Positions 25,701-34,555 of a DNA stretch of 64,000 nt are shown one piece after another. Source of the stretch: Sporosarcina sp. FSL K6-2383 (GTDB lineage: Bacteria; Bacillota; Bacilli; Bacillales_A; Planococcaceae). The translations under genes and the position numbers were made by a program. The stretch is from NCBI RefSeq assembly GCF_038618305.1, contig NZ_CP152017.1, forward strand, positions 2,581,501 to 2,645,500, given 5' to 3'. Numbering within the stretch: the first letter of the stretch is position 1; every line of letters starts with the position of its first letter. The notes below the pieces were generated by a model. That model was not told where the DNA came from. It made no database searches and saw only the letters and a list, made by a program, of their open reading frames with translations.

Positions 25701-27494
25701 TTATTCTTTCTCTCGCAATGCCTCTTGACGAAAATACGTTTCGACCGCTTCGGCAACCGCCGCCGGTAAGCCCGCTTGTTGCAAATCTTCGACAGAGGCT
25801 TCCCGAATCTTTTTCACCGACTCAAAATGCTTTAATAACTGTTGTTTACGTTTTGGTCCAACACCCGGCAATCCATCGAGCGTAGATGTTAATGAATTCG
25901 TTTCACGCCGTTGCCTGTGGAATGTAATGGCAAAACGGTGTACTTCATCTTGTATCCGCTGCAATAAATAAAAGGCCTCACTTGTCCGTTTCAACGGAAT
26001 CATCTCGATGGGATTGCCGTACAATAATTGCGCCGTCTGGTGTTTATCATCTTTCGCCAGCCCTGCAATAGGAATAGATAAGCCTAGCTCATCCTCAATA
26101 ACCTCTCTTGCTGCCTCCATATGCCCTTTACCGCCGTCAATGACGACTAAATCAGGTAAAGGCAAGTCATCTGTCAACACACGACTATAACGCCTCCTGA
26201 CAACTTCGCGCATCGCCCCATAATCATCATGCGCAGCGGCAGTTTTCGTCACATATTTGCGGTAATTCTTACGATTTGGTTTACCATCAACAAACGACAC
26301 CATAGCAGAAACAGGATCAGCACCATACGTATGAGAGTTATCGAAAGCTTCAATGCGGAGCGGTATTGTAATATTCATCGCCTCACCAAGCTCCTCACAA
26401 GCTCCGATTGTTCGCTGCTCTTGCCGTTCCATCAGCTGAAACTTATCTCCTAGTGACATCTCTGCATTTTTAATAGCAAGATCCACTAGTGATTTCTTTT
26501 TACCTCGTTGCGGAATAAGCACATGGACGTTCAATAGCTCGCGAACGAGCTCACTATCAATGCCTTGTGGCAACAGGATTTCCTTCGGCAACAAATGCTC
26601 AGACTTACCATAAAACTGACCGATAAATGTCAATAGTTCATCTTCTGGCTCCTGATAAAGCGGAAACAACGATACGTCCCGTTCGATCAATTTCCCTTGT
26701 CGCACAAAAAAAACTTGGACGCACATCCAGCCTTTATCAACGGAATAGCCAAAAATATCACGATCTGTAAAATCATTCATCGTCATTACCTGTTTTTCCA
26801 TAACAGCTTCAATATTTGTAATTTGATCGCGGTACTCTTTCGCGCGTTCAAACTCCAAGTTTTCCGCTGCGGCAGACATTTTTTCAGTCAATTCCTTTTT
26901 AACACTTTTATAGCCTCCATTAAGGAATCGACTAATGTCATCGACCATTTCTTTATAAACTTCTTGATCCACCTCATTGACACACGGCGCCAGGCATTGG
27001 CCGATATGATAATACAAGCACACACGATCAGGCATCGTCTGACATTTCCGATATGGATACAAACGATCAAGCAGCTTTTTCGTCTCTCCTGCTGCGTAAG
27101 CATTCGGATATGGACCAAAATATTTTCCTTTGTCCTTTTTCACTTGGCGCGTGATGATCAATTTCGGATGGCGTTCAGCTGTAATTTTCAAATAAGGATA
27201 CGTCTTATCGTCCTTCAACATAATATTATATTTCGGATCGTACTGTTTGATAAGGTTTAATTCCAACACGAGTGCCTCAATGTTAGATGAGGTGACCATA
27301 TACTCAAAATCCTCAATTTCACCGACAAGTCGCTGTGTTTTTCCGTCATGACTGCCCGTAAAATAGCTACGCACCCGATTTTTCAATACTTTTGCTTTTC
27401 CTACATAAATAACAGTTCCTTGTCGATCCTTCATAAAATAACAGCCCGGCAACTCTGGTAAAATCGCCAATTTTTGTTCAATCAATTCATTCAT
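25701..27494 (-). CDS. uvrC: UvrABC system protein C (excinuclease subunit)
   Basis: Makes both incisions in nucleotide excision repair. The 597 aa show the GIY-YIG domain ([20 protein letters not shown], about 14-33), a UVR motif (about 200-235), the RNase H-like endonuclease domain with [11 protein letters not shown] and VVIDGGKGH, and a C-terminal helix-hairpin-helix ([13 protein letters not shown]). The ATG at 27492-27494 is preferred over a GTG three codons upstream because AGGTG sits 6 bases before it. It follows trxA. Confidence 0.97.
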   Translation of the reverse strand: MNELIEQKLAILPELPGCYFMKDRQGTVIYVGKAKVLKNRVRSYFTGSHDGKTQRLVGEIEDFEYMVTSSNIEALVLELNLIKQYDPKYNIMLKDDKTYPYLKITAERHPKLIITRQVKKDKGKYFGPYPNAYAAGETKKLLDRLYPYRKCQTMPDRVCLYYHIGQCLAPCVNEVDQEVYKEMVDDISRFLNGGYKSVKKELTEKMSAAAENLEFERAKEYRDQITNIEAVMEKQVMTMNDFTDRDIFGYSVDKGWMCVQVFFVRQGKLIERDVSLFPLYQEPEDELLTFIGQFYGKSEHLLPKEILLPQGIDSELVRELLNVHVLIPQRGKKKSLVDLAIKNAEMSLGDKFQLMERQEQRTIGACEELGEAMNITIPLRIEAFDNSHTYGADPVSAMVSFVDGKPNRKNYRKYVTKTAAAHDDYGAMREVVRRRYSRVLTDDLPLPDLVVIDGGKGHMEAAREVIEDELGLSIPIAGLAKDDKHQTAQLLYGNPIEMIPLKRTSEAFYLLQRIQDEVHRFAITFHRQRRETNSLTSTLDGLPGVGPKRKQQLLKHFESVKKIREASVEDLQQAGLPAAVAEAVETYFRQEALREKE

Positions 27495-27510
27495 ATCCGT
27501 CACCTACCTA

Positions 27511-27542
27511 AAAAAACCGGGCGCCAATGAAGGGACCCGGTT
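27511..27542 (-). terminator. Intrinsic terminator after trxA
   Basis: Arms AACCGGG/CCCGGTT with a 14-base loop and a T run on the minus strand, between trxA and uvrC. Confidence 0.85.
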
Positions 27543-27557
27543 ATTAATGAAATTATA

Positions 27558-27872
27558 TTATGCGTGTTTTTCGATTAATTCAGCAAGTGCTTCTTTCGGT
27601 TTGAAACCAACCACTTTATCTACAATCTCGCCATCTTTGAACAGGATAAGCGTTGGGATAGACATAACGCCATAGTTACTTGCTGTTCCTTGGTTGTCAT
27701 CTACATCAACTTTAACAATTTGTGCTTTGCCTTCGAATTCGCCATCTAATTCCTCAAGAACAGGAGCGATCATTTTACACGGTCCGCACCAAGGTGCCCA
27801 AAAGTCAACAAGGACAAGTCCTTCTTTAATATTTTCTGCAAAGCTTTGATCAGTCGCATTAATAATTGCCAT
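27558..27872 (-). CDS. trxA: Thioredoxin
   Basis: Cytoplasmic thiol-disulfide reductant. The 104 aa carry the active site WCGPCK (28-33) and the cis-Pro motif MSIPTLILF. The ATG has AAAGGAGGAAA upstream. An extended -10 element (TGATATACT, AGTATA on plus at 27906-27911) probably belongs to its promoter; the -35 is weak. Confidence 0.98.
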   Translation of the reverse strand: MAIINATDQSFAENIKEGLVLVDFWAPWCGPCKMIAPVLEELDGEFEGKAQIVKVDVDDNQGTASNYGVMSIPTLILFKDGEIVDKVVGFKPKEALAELIEKHA

Positions 27873-28014
27873 GATAAAATTTCCTCCTTTAATAACTATG
27901 CTCGTAGTATATCATGCAGTCATTGCGTGAGCTAAATATATGCTTTGAATCAGAAATGTCTCCCGTTACGTTTGATACAGACACCAAGGAACCAGCCAAT
28001 TTTCAATCATTTAA

Positions 28015-28524
28015 TTACTTTGATAATGCAATTTTTATATGTGCTAAATGATGCTCTTCATGCCATGCTAACTTTGCCACTTTTGTTGCCACTGTAATTT
28101 CTCCGTTTTCTTGATGTGTGAAAATCCGGTTTAATTGCTCGTCAGTTAAACTATTTCCTAAAGATACGACGCGTTCATTTATACCTTCTAACATTTTAAT
28201 AGAACTTTCTATAGGAAAATTTGTATCAGGTTGAACAGCCCACTTATCCTGGTCGAATGCCGGTATAGTTGGATTGTCATCTGTTAAAGCTAGCTTCAAA
28301 CGCTGATACATATTTAACTGTGAATCTGCAACATGATGAACAAGCTGACGAACTGTCCAGCTGCCATCACGGTATGTTTTGCTTAATTGCTCATCGTTTA
28401 ATGAACCGACCGTTTTTTGTAATCGGATGGTGTAAGTTTCGATTTCTTTAAGCCATTCTTGAATATTACTTAGCGTTACTTTTTCAGGAACTTGTAGCTT
28501 TCCAATTGGAAATGTGACATCCAT
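28015..28524 (-). CDS. DinB-fold putative metal-dependent transferase (YfiT/BstA type)
   Basis: 169 aa four-helix-bundle protein. The three metal-ligand His are visible: LVHHVADSQ (about 55-63) and HEEHHLAHI (about 157-165). This pattern belongs to the YfiT/BstA group, whose members include bacillithiol S-transferases; the substrate here is not known. The start ATG at 28522-28524 has GAGGG eight bases upstream and gives the family N-terminus DVTFPIGKL. It lies between trxA and etfA as a separate unit. Confidence 0.85.
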   Translation of the reverse strand: MDVTFPIGKLQVPEKVTLSNIQEWLKEIETYTIRLQKTVGSLNDEQLSKTYRDGSWTVRQLVHHVADSQLNMYQRLKLALTDDNPTIPAFDQDKWAVQPDTNFPIESSIKMLEGINERVVSLGNSLTDEQLNRIFTHQENGEITVATKVAKLAWHEEHHLAHIKIALSK

Positions 28525-28584
28525 CTTCAATCCCTCTTCCCTTTTTATTGTATTCATTACTCTATTTTTAAAAATAATTAGCTT

Positions 28585-28620
28585 AAAGGGCTTCGGAATG
28601 AAACTACTCCGAAGCCCTTT
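28585..28620. terminator. Intrinsic terminator after etfA
   Basis: Perfect 13-bp arms AAAGGGCTTCGGA / TCCGAAGCCCTTT. The T tract on the minus strand is short (TTTAAG). Confidence 0.75.
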
Positions 28621-28631
28621 TACATATCATT

Positions 28632-29606
28632 TTAGTTCGCTTTCAATTTCTTAATTTCCTCAATCATCGTTGGAATGACTTCGAACAAATCTCCAACAAT
28701 TCCGTAATCTGCTATTTTGAAAATATTTGCTTCCGGGTCTTTATTAATCGCAACGATGACTTTGGCGTTCGACATTCCTGCCACGTGCTGAATCGCACCT
28801 GAAATACCAGCAGCAATGTACAAGTCTGGTGTTACTACTTTACCTGTCTGACCAATTTGTAGGGAGTAATCACAATAATCTGCGTCACAAGCACCACGAG
28901 ATGCCCCAATTGCTCCGCCTAATAGCGTTGCAAGTTCTTGTAGCGGCTCGAACCCTTCTGCACTTTTCACGCCACGACCACCTGCAACAACTACTTTTGC
29001 TTCAGAAAGGTCAACGCCTTCAGTTGATTTACGAACAACTTCAGCAATGACTGAACGTAGGCTCGTAATTTCTGTTGTAACAACTGACACATCGCCTGTA
29101 CGGCTCGCATCTTGCTCTAGTGGGGCAATGTTGTTTGGACGCACTGTGATGAACAATAATCCTTCTTTGTTTTTCACTTTTTCAAACGCTTTTCCAGAAT
29201 AAATCGGGCGAATGAATACAGCCGCTTCGCCTTCACCTTCGATAGCGGTTACATCTGAAATTAAACCAGACGCCAATTTACTCGCAATTTTTGGTGATAA
29301 ATCTTTCCCAAGTGCTGTATGACCAAATACAACAGCATCCGGCTTCTCTTGCTCGTAAACCGCCATAAACGCTTGACTAAAAGCGTCAGATGTATATTGT
29401 TTCAAATGTGGATGCTCCACAGTAACGACACGATCCGCACCGTACTGGATCATTTCCGCCCCTAATGATTGAACTGCATCACCTAGCAACACACCAACTA
29501 CTTCACCGCCGCCAGAAATTTGTTTTGCAGCTGCGATGATTTCAAAAGAAACATTACGCAATGCTCCTTCCCTTACTTCCCCAAGTACTACTACCTTGTT
29601 AGACAT
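28632..29606 (-). CDS. etfA: Electron transfer flavoprotein alpha subunit
   Basis: With EtfB it carries electrons from acyl-CoA dehydrogenases to the quinone pool. The 324 aa have the N-terminal nucleotide-fold domain and the C-terminal FAD domain with GRGVKSAEGF (about 209-218), GASRGACDADYC, GQTGKVVTPDLYIAAGISGA and AINKDPEANIF. It is last in the fadR-fadB-etfB-etfA series. The 84-base gap to etfB holds a hairpin. Confidence 0.97.
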   Translation of the reverse strand: MSNKVVVLGEVREGALRNVSFEIIAAAKQISGGGEVVGVLLGDAVQSLGAEMIQYGADRVVTVEHPHLKQYTSDAFSQAFMAVYEQEKPDAVVFGHTALGKDLSPKIASKLASGLISDVTAIEGEGEAAVFIRPIYSGKAFEKVKNKEGLLFITVRPNNIAPLEQDASRTGDVSVVTTEITSLRSVIAEVVRKSTEGVDLSEAKVVVAGGRGVKSAEGFEPLQELATLLGGAIGASRGACDADYCDYSLQIGQTGKVVTPDLYIAAGISGAIQHVAGMSNAKVIVAINKDPEANIFKIADYGIVGDLFEVIPTMIEEIKKLKAN

Positions 29607-29662
29607 CTATAATTCCCTCCTATGACAATTCAAAGTTATGTTCTATTCGTCAAACTCATTTT

Positions 29663-29692
29663 GCCTCGGCAAGCCCTTGCCTGAAGGCAGTT
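29663..29692. repeat. Hairpin between etfB and etfA
   Basis: TGCCT..GGCAAG pairs with CTTGCC..AGGCA, a two-part stem right at the etfB stop codon. It has no T run. It may stabilise the etfB 3' end or attenuate etfA. Confidence 0.4.
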
Positions 29693-30464
29693 AGATTACT
29701 TTCGCCTCAGAATGAAGTAGCGTGACAAGTTCTTTTACTTGATCAGCAATATCACCTTCAAGGACTCGTCCTGCCGCCTTTTGTGGTGGAAGATACACTT
29801 CAATCGTTTCTGTTTTTGCAGCAACATCGTCTTCGTCTAGATCCAAATCATCCAATTCAAGCTCTTCAAGCGGCTTTTTCTTCGCTTTCATAATACCCGG
29901 CAGGGATGGATAACGCGGCTCATTCAAGCCTTGCTGCGCCGTTACGAGTAAAGGCAATGCTGTTTCTATTGTTTCAGAATCCCCCTCAACGTCGCGAACA
30001 ATCTTCACTGATGTGCCGTCGATTTCAAGATTTGTAATCGTTGTCACATAGTTAATGCCTAAAAGCTCAGCAACTCGTGGTCCGATTTGACCTGAACCGC
30101 CGTCAATTGCTACGTTACCAGCAAGGATTAGATCTGCATCTTTATCCTTCAAGTATTCAGCGATAATTTTTGCCGCTGTAAATTCATCCATCTCATCAAG
30201 ATCGTCCTCAGTATTAATAAGGACCGCCTTATCTGCGCCCATTGCCAGTGCCGTACGCAATTGTTTCTCTGCATCTTCGTCACCGATTGTAATGACCGTA
30301 ACTTCACCTTCGTGCGCATCGCGTACTTGGATCGCCTCTTCAATTGCATACTCATCATATGGATTTATGATAAACTCTGCACCATCATCAGCGATTTTAC
30401 CGTTGGCAACTGTAATTTTTTCCTCTGTATCAAACGTTCGTTTTACTAGTACATAAATATTCAT
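29691..30464 (-). CDS. etfB: Electron transfer flavoprotein beta subunit
   Basis: 257 aa partner of EtfA; it binds AMP in the class I enzymes. It begins MNIYVLVKRTFDTEEKITV and contains DADLILAGNVAIDGGSGQIG (about 113-132), part of the AMP site, and the C-terminal arm with the acidic ELDDLDLDEDD linker. It lies 26 bases after the enoyl-CoA hydratase gene. Confidence 0.97.
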   Translation of the reverse strand: MNIYVLVKRTFDTEEKITVANGKIADDGAEFIINPYDEYAIEEAIQVRDAHEGEVTVITIGDEDAEKQLRTALAMGADKAVLINTEDDLDEMDEFTAAKIIAEYLKDKDADLILAGNVAIDGGSGQIGPRVAELLGINYVTTITNLEIDGTSVKIVRDVEGDSETIETALPLLVTAQQGLNEPRYPSLPGIMKAKKKPLEELELDDLDLDEDDVAAKTETIEVYLPPQKAAGRVLEGDIADQVKELVTLLHSEAKVI

Positions 30465-30490
30465 CTTGCAGGCCTCCTCAACTTTTTTAA

Positions 30491-31264
30491 TTATTTTCCT
30501 GTAAATACAGGTTGGCGTTTTTCAAGGAATGCTTGGATTCCTTCTTTTGCATCTTCTGAGACGAAAACTTCACCGAACGAATCGGATTCCGCTTTGACAC
30601 CTTCATAATAAGAAGCTGGTTTTGCATATTGCAGCATGGCTAGTGCAGCTTTCACTGCGACAGGGCTTTTCTTGGCAATCTTCTTAGCCAGTTCCATTGT
30701 TTTAGGTAATAACTCCTCATCTGAATAAGCTTGGTTAGCAAGCCCAAAACGAACTGCTTCTGAACCACTGATTGGCTCACTTGTCAGTAACATCTCTGCC
30801 GCTTTTGGCATTCCAACATAGCGCGGCAATCGCTGCGTCCCAGCAAATCCAGGAATTAAACCTAATTGTAATTCAGGTAATCCTAATTTCGCCGTTTCGG
30901 TGACGATGCGCATATGACAGCCCATTGCTAGTTCCAGTCCACCACCCAGTGCTGCGCCATGTATAGCTGCAATGACCGGCTTGGAGAAGCGCTCTAAACG
31001 TTCAAATACCGCTTGCCCACTGGCCGCCAACTTCGAGAACTCTTCACCTGTTGTAACGGATGTAAATTCTTTAATATCCGCACCTGCCGAGAAAAACTTT
31101 CCTTCACCGTGTAACACGATGACTCGTACTAATTCATCGTGTTCCACAAGGTCAAGGAGCGCATCTACTTCTAGTATAAGCCCGCGTGAAAGCGCATTCG
31201 CAGGTGGTCTGTTAATAGTCGCAACAGCGACACCTTCTTCAATAACGACTGTTAGAAATTCCAT
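30491..31264 (-). CDS. fadB: Enoyl-CoA hydratase/isomerase family protein (FadB/YsiB)
   Basis: 257 aa crotonase. The oxyanion-hole motifs [11 protein letters not shown] (about 57-67) and [20 protein letters not shown] (about 100-119), and catalytic-region [18 protein letters not shown] are visible. It probably hydrates trans-2-enoyl-CoA in beta-oxidation. It sits 24 bases after fadR, as ysiB does in B. subtilis. Confidence 0.95.
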   Translation of the reverse strand: MEFLTVVIEEGVAVATINRPPANALSRGLILEVDALLDLVEHDELVRVIVLHGEGKFFSAGADIKEFTSVTTGEEFSKLAASGQAVFERLERFSKPVIAAIHGAALGGGLELAMGCHMRIVTETAKLGLPELQLGLIPGFAGTQRLPRYVGMPKAAEMLLTSEPISGSEAVRFGLANQAYSDEELLPKTMELAKKIAKKSPVAVKAALAMLQYAKPASYYEGVKAESDSFGEVFVSEDAKEGIQAFLEKRQPVFTGK

Positions 31265-31288
31265 TCAATCCCCACTTTCAAAGGTAAT

Positions 31289-31870
31289 TCAAGCTTTCAA
31301 TGCATTCATGATGAGTCTATGTACTTCGGGTGTCAGTTTCATTAACTCGTATTTCTGGTCGTTCATCACCCATGAAGTGATTGTTTCATCAATTGTTCCA
31401 AATACCATTTGCCTCGCAAGTCGGATATCGAGTTCTGCATTAAGCACCCCGTTTTCAATTCCCTCTTTCAAGATAGCATCCAGGAGCATTAAATATTCCC
31501 TTAGTACTTCATTAATACGAAATCGTAACTCTTTATTCGACTGTCTGAGTTCCAGCTGTGTGACGATTGCTAGTTGACGGTCTTCATGTAGCACACGGAA
31601 ATGATTGTCAATCATTCTGAATAACTTTTCAGAGGTACCAATATCTTTTTTCAATATAACCTCAACGTTATTGACGAAAATAGCCATCTTTTCCCTGAAC
31701 ACAGATATAAGAATATCTTCTTTATTTTTAAAATAAAGATAAATCGTCCCGTCCGCAACACCAGCTTCCTTTGCAATCTTAGAAACTTGTGCCTGATGAA
31801 ATCCATTTTCGGCAATGACAACTACTGCCGCATCCACAATTTGCTTATATTTCGGCCTATCCCGCTTCAC
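31289..31870 (-). CDS. fadR: TetR-family fatty-acid degradation repressor FadR
   Basis: 193 aa. The N-terminal TetR helix-turn-helix is clear (VSKIAKEAGVADGTIYLYFK, about 24-43), followed by an all-helical ligand domain. In B. subtilis FadR (YsiA) represses beta-oxidation genes and is released by long-chain acyl-CoA. It is first gene of fadR-fadB-etfB-etfA here, just downstream of a promoter with a 32-bp palindrome, so autoregulation is likely. Confidence 0.93.
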   Translation of the reverse strand: MKRDRPKYKQIVDAAVVVIAENGFHQAQVSKIAKEAGVADGTIYLYFKNKEDILISVFREKMAIFVNNVEVILKKDIGTSEKLFRMIDNHFRVLHEDRQLAIVTQLELRQSNKELRFRINEVLREYLMLLDAILKEGIENGVLNAELDIRLARQMVFGTIDETITSWVMNDQKYELMKLTPEVHRLIMNALKA

Positions 31871-31890
31871 TACTAATCACCACCAAAAAA

Positions 31891-31951
31891 GAAAATATGA
31901 ATGATGATTCATTCATATTTTCATATTATTATTTATTTATCATTGTGTCAA
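31891..31951 (-). promoter_or_regulatory. FadR operator and sigma-A promoter of the fadR-fadB-etfBA operon
   Basis: GAAAATATGAATGA and TCATTCATATTTTC (31891-31904, 31909-31922) form perfect 14-bp arms around TGAT, containing a close match to TGAATGANTANTCATTCA. Immediately upstream on the minus strand are TAATAT (31923-31928) and TTGACA (31946-31951) with 17-base spacing. A repressor on the palindrome would block transcription start. Confidence 0.85.
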
Positions 31952-31962
31952 GCATTATTATA

Positions 31963-33660
31963 TCACGAAGTGAGTCGTTCTTGTTCAGCTTTCTTCTTCT
32001 CTTCATCAACAAGTGCACGACGTAAAATTTTTCCGACAGCTGTTTTTGGCAGCTCACTACGGAACTCATACTTGCGAGGTACTTTGAAAGATGCTAAATT
32101 TTCACGACAATACTCATCTAACTGCTCTTCTGTAACTGAAGCACCATCCTTCAAGACGACATACGCTTTAACAGTTTCTCCTCTATAAGGATCCGGAACC
32201 CCTGCAACGACACATTCCTGAATCGCCTCATGCTCATAGAGAACTTCTTCAATTTCACGCGGATAAATATTAAAGCCACTTGCAATAATCATATCTTTTT
32301 TACGATCCACCACATAGAAATAGCCTTTGTCATCCATGTAACCGAGATCACCCGTTAAGAACCACCCATCACGGAAAGTCTGCTCCGTGTCTTCTGGTCT
32401 ATTCCAATAGCCCTTCATCACTTGAGGACCTTTTACCGCAATTTCGCCAATTTCACCATTCGCAAGCGGCTCTGATGAATCTGGACCTAGTATACAAGAA
32501 TCCGTATCTGGCCATGGTATTCCAATAGAGGCTTTCACACGTTCTGTTCCCCAAACAAGATTAGCATGTGTCACTGGCGAGGTTTCCGTCAAGCCATAGC
32601 CTTCGACTAGCTTCCCACCCGTAATCTTTTCGAATTTATCCTGTACTTCAACCGGCAATGCCGCCGAACCACTAATACACGCTTTTACAGATGATAAATC
32701 ATATTTTGCTAGATCCGGATGATTCAATAGACCAATATAAATGGTTGGCGCTCCCGGGAATAGCGTAGGTTTCTGTTTGTCGATGGTTTTCAAAGCCGTT
32801 TCAAAATCAAATTTCGGAATGATAACCATTTTGTTACTTAACATAACCGATAAGACTAGGACGGTTGTCATACCATAAACGTGGAAAAAGGGTAGAATGG
32901 CCATGACTGTTTCTTTACCTTCTTCACATTTGTAAAGCCACTCATCACACATTTTAACATTGGCGTTAAGATTCGCATGTGTTAACATGACGCCCTTCGG
33001 CGGCCCTGTTGTCCCCCCGGTATACTGCAATAATGCAATATCTTCATCATAATCAAATGCATAGCTTACAGGGGTTGGTTTGGAGATTTTCATTATTTCA
33101 GTAAAGAGATGATTCATTCCACGATGCTCCACCTTGACCGTCATGCCATATTCTTTTTTCTGGATAAATGGATAAATCAAGTTTTTCGGGAATGGTAAAT
33201 AATCTTTGATCCCCGTAATAATGACGTGCTCAAGCTCCGTGTTCTTAATGATTTTTGAAATCCGCGGAAATAAAATATCAAGAGAAATGATTGCCTTTGA
33301 ACCTGAGTCTACCATTTGAAAGGATAACTCACGTTCTGTGTAAAGCGGGTTTGTTTGAACAACAATCGCCCCAATGTAGAGGATACCGAAATAAGCTATT
33401 GCTCCTTGCGGACAGTTTGGCAACATAATTGCCACACGATCTCCTTTTTCAATACCCAGCGACTTTAAATAGTTAGCAAATTTCAAAGCAGATTCATGGA
33501 ATTCCTTGTAGGTAATGTCCTTGCCCATAAAATGCATCGCTATTTTTTCTGGATACTTTTTGCCCGATCGTGTTAAGTATTCCTGAATTGGAATCTGTTC
33601 ATAATCAAGCGTCTTCGCAATTTCGGAAGGATATAAATCCAACCATGGTTTTGCCGTCAT
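31963..33660 (-). CDS. lcfA: Long-chain-fatty-acid--CoA ligase
   Basis: Activates fatty acids with ATP and CoA. The 565 aa carry the AMP-binding motif LLQYTGGTTGPPKGVMLTH (about 199-217), the gate/L motif, GYGLTETSPVTH (about 357-368) and the C-terminal hinge DRKKDMIIASGFNIYP with the catalytic Lys in PKTAVGKILRR. The ATG at 33658-33660 has AAAGGGG 8 bases upstream; ten extra codons upstream have no support. It precedes fadR. Confidence 0.96.
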   Translation of the reverse strand: MTAKPWLDLYPSEIAKTLDYEQIPIQEYLTRSGKKYPEKIAMHFMGKDITYKEFHESALKFANYLKSLGIEKGDRVAIMLPNCPQGAIAYFGILYIGAIVVQTNPLYTERELSFQMVDSGSKAIISLDILFPRISKIIKNTELEHVIITGIKDYLPFPKNLIYPFIQKKEYGMTVKVEHRGMNHLFTEIMKISKPTPVSYAFDYDEDIALLQYTGGTTGPPKGVMLTHANLNANVKMCDEWLYKCEEGKETVMAILPFFHVYGMTTVLVLSVMLSNKMVIIPKFDFETALKTIDKQKPTLFPGAPTIYIGLLNHPDLAKYDLSSVKACISGSAALPVEVQDKFEKITGGKLVEGYGLTETSPVTHANLVWGTERVKASIGIPWPDTDSCILGPDSSEPLANGEIGEIAVKGPQVMKGYWNRPEDTEQTFRDGWFLTGDLGYMDDKGYFYVVDRKKDMIIASGFNIYPREIEEVLYEHEAIQECVVAGVPDPYRGETVKAYVVLKDGASVTEEQLDEYCRENLASFKVPRKYEFRSELPKTAVGKILRRALVDEEKKKAEQERLTS

Positions 33661-33776
33661 GTAAAAAACCCCTTTCTTCTCTCTATTCAATAACTTTGAA
33701 TATTCTTCCTATAGTTAATTATAGAGCTAATTGAATACGCTTACAATGAATATTTATTTTAGAATAGAAAATAGAC

Positions 33777-33817
33777 AAAAAAATGCCTTGACCGGCATAT
33801 TTCGGTCAAGGCATTTT
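33777..33817 (-). terminator. Terminator that overlaps the 3' end of the 36-aa gene
   Basis: Perfect 15-bp arms AAAATGCCTTGACCG / CGGTCAAGGCATTTT with an 8-base loop and seven T on the minus strand. The coding sequence of the upstream small gene ends inside the 5' arm. Confidence 0.9.
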
Positions 33818-33916
33818 GAAGAATAACCAGCTTGGCGTGCCAAAGGTTAGCCAGTAAATTCCTACAGCGACGAAAAGAACACAAACTACTAGTAAAATTT
33901 TTGCTAACTTTTCCAT
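33806..33916 (-). CDS. Small single-pass membrane protein (36 aa)
   Basis: ATG at 33914-33916 with TAGGAG 8 bases upstream. The frame begins MEKLAKILLVVCVLFVAVGI and ends in TFGTPSWLFFKMP. One transmembrane helix spans most of it, with Lys at the inner end. It starts 11 bases after the DUF350 stop codon and its last codons lie within the terminator stem, so it is co-transcribed with the DUF350 gene. The family is not recognised; association with the DUF350 membrane protein is inferred from context. Confidence 0.7.
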   Translation of the reverse strand: MEKLAKILLVVCVLFVAVGIYWLTFGTPSWLFFKMP

Positions 33917-33927
33917 ATTAACGACTC

Positions 33928-34341
33928 CTATGAAATACTTGCCCCAATGACAAAGGATAATCCTACTGAAATCACCAAAGATATAAATCCAACGGAACGA
34001 TTATCTGCTTCAATCTCTTTATCAATATTAAATTTCGGTGTTAGAAACTCAAATAATAGATAAGCAAAGATGAGCAATGTAAAGCCAAATAATCCCCATC
34101 CAATCATTTCAGGCAACGAATTATGCCGTTCGATTGAATAACGAAAAATATTACAGACACCAAAAATCTTGCCGCCTGTTGCAAAAGCAACAGATAGATT
34201 CCCTTTTCGGATTTCTTCCCAATTCTTATATTTCGTAACGAGCTCAAAAAGCACCATCGAAACAAGAAGACAAAGGACAACAACGCTAAAATAGCCCGCT
34301 GTTTCTACTAATGGATTACTCCAAAACCCAGTTTTCGTCAT
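33928..34341 (-). CDS. yshE: DUF350 family membrane protein (YshE-like)
   Basis: 137 aa with four hydrophobic segments (about 15-37, 47-66, 78-98, 114-135) and the DUF350 stretch GNLSVAFATGGKIFGV (about 47-62). It has no known enzymatic activity. The location next to mutS2 agrees with yshE in B. subtilis. It is followed by a 36-aa membrane protein gene. Confidence 0.85.
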   Translation of the reverse strand: MTKTGFWSNPLVETAGYFSVVVLCLLVSMVLFELVTKYKNWEEIRKGNLSVAFATGGKIFGVCNIFRYSIERHNSLPEMIGWGLFGFTLLIFAYLLFEFLTPKFNIDKEIEADNRSVGFISLVISVGLSFVIGASIS

Positions 34342-34417
34342 AATTTCAAGCCCCTTTTACGTTCAGTCATTCCTACCTATACGGATAAGGAGAGAAAAGG
34401 TTTCAAATAGGAGCATA

Positions 34418-34551
34418 TTTTTTGTTTGAATTCAGCCAAACCCGCGCTGAACTCAAACAAAGCCTCCGGCGGATGTCACGGATTTTCATGGGAGCTTTTC
34501 GAGCAAGCTCGAAAAAAATCCGGACGCAATCACGCCGAGGCGTGATTGATT
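34418..34551 (-). repeat. Structured dispersed repeat, copy R4
   Basis: On the minus strand: hairpin 1 (CAATCACGCC/GGCGTGATTG around TC), GCGTCC, central stem GGATTTTTTTCGAGC.. with GCTCGAAAA and a partner AAAATCC, then GTGACATCCGCCGGAGGC, then a terminal hairpin TTTGTTTGAGTTCAGC / GCTGAATTCAAACAAA. It starts 4 bases after the mutS2 stop codon. GGATTTT/AAAATCC here replaces AGATTTT/AAAATCT of other copies, a paired change. Confidence 0.75.
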
Positions 34552-34555
34552 AGTA

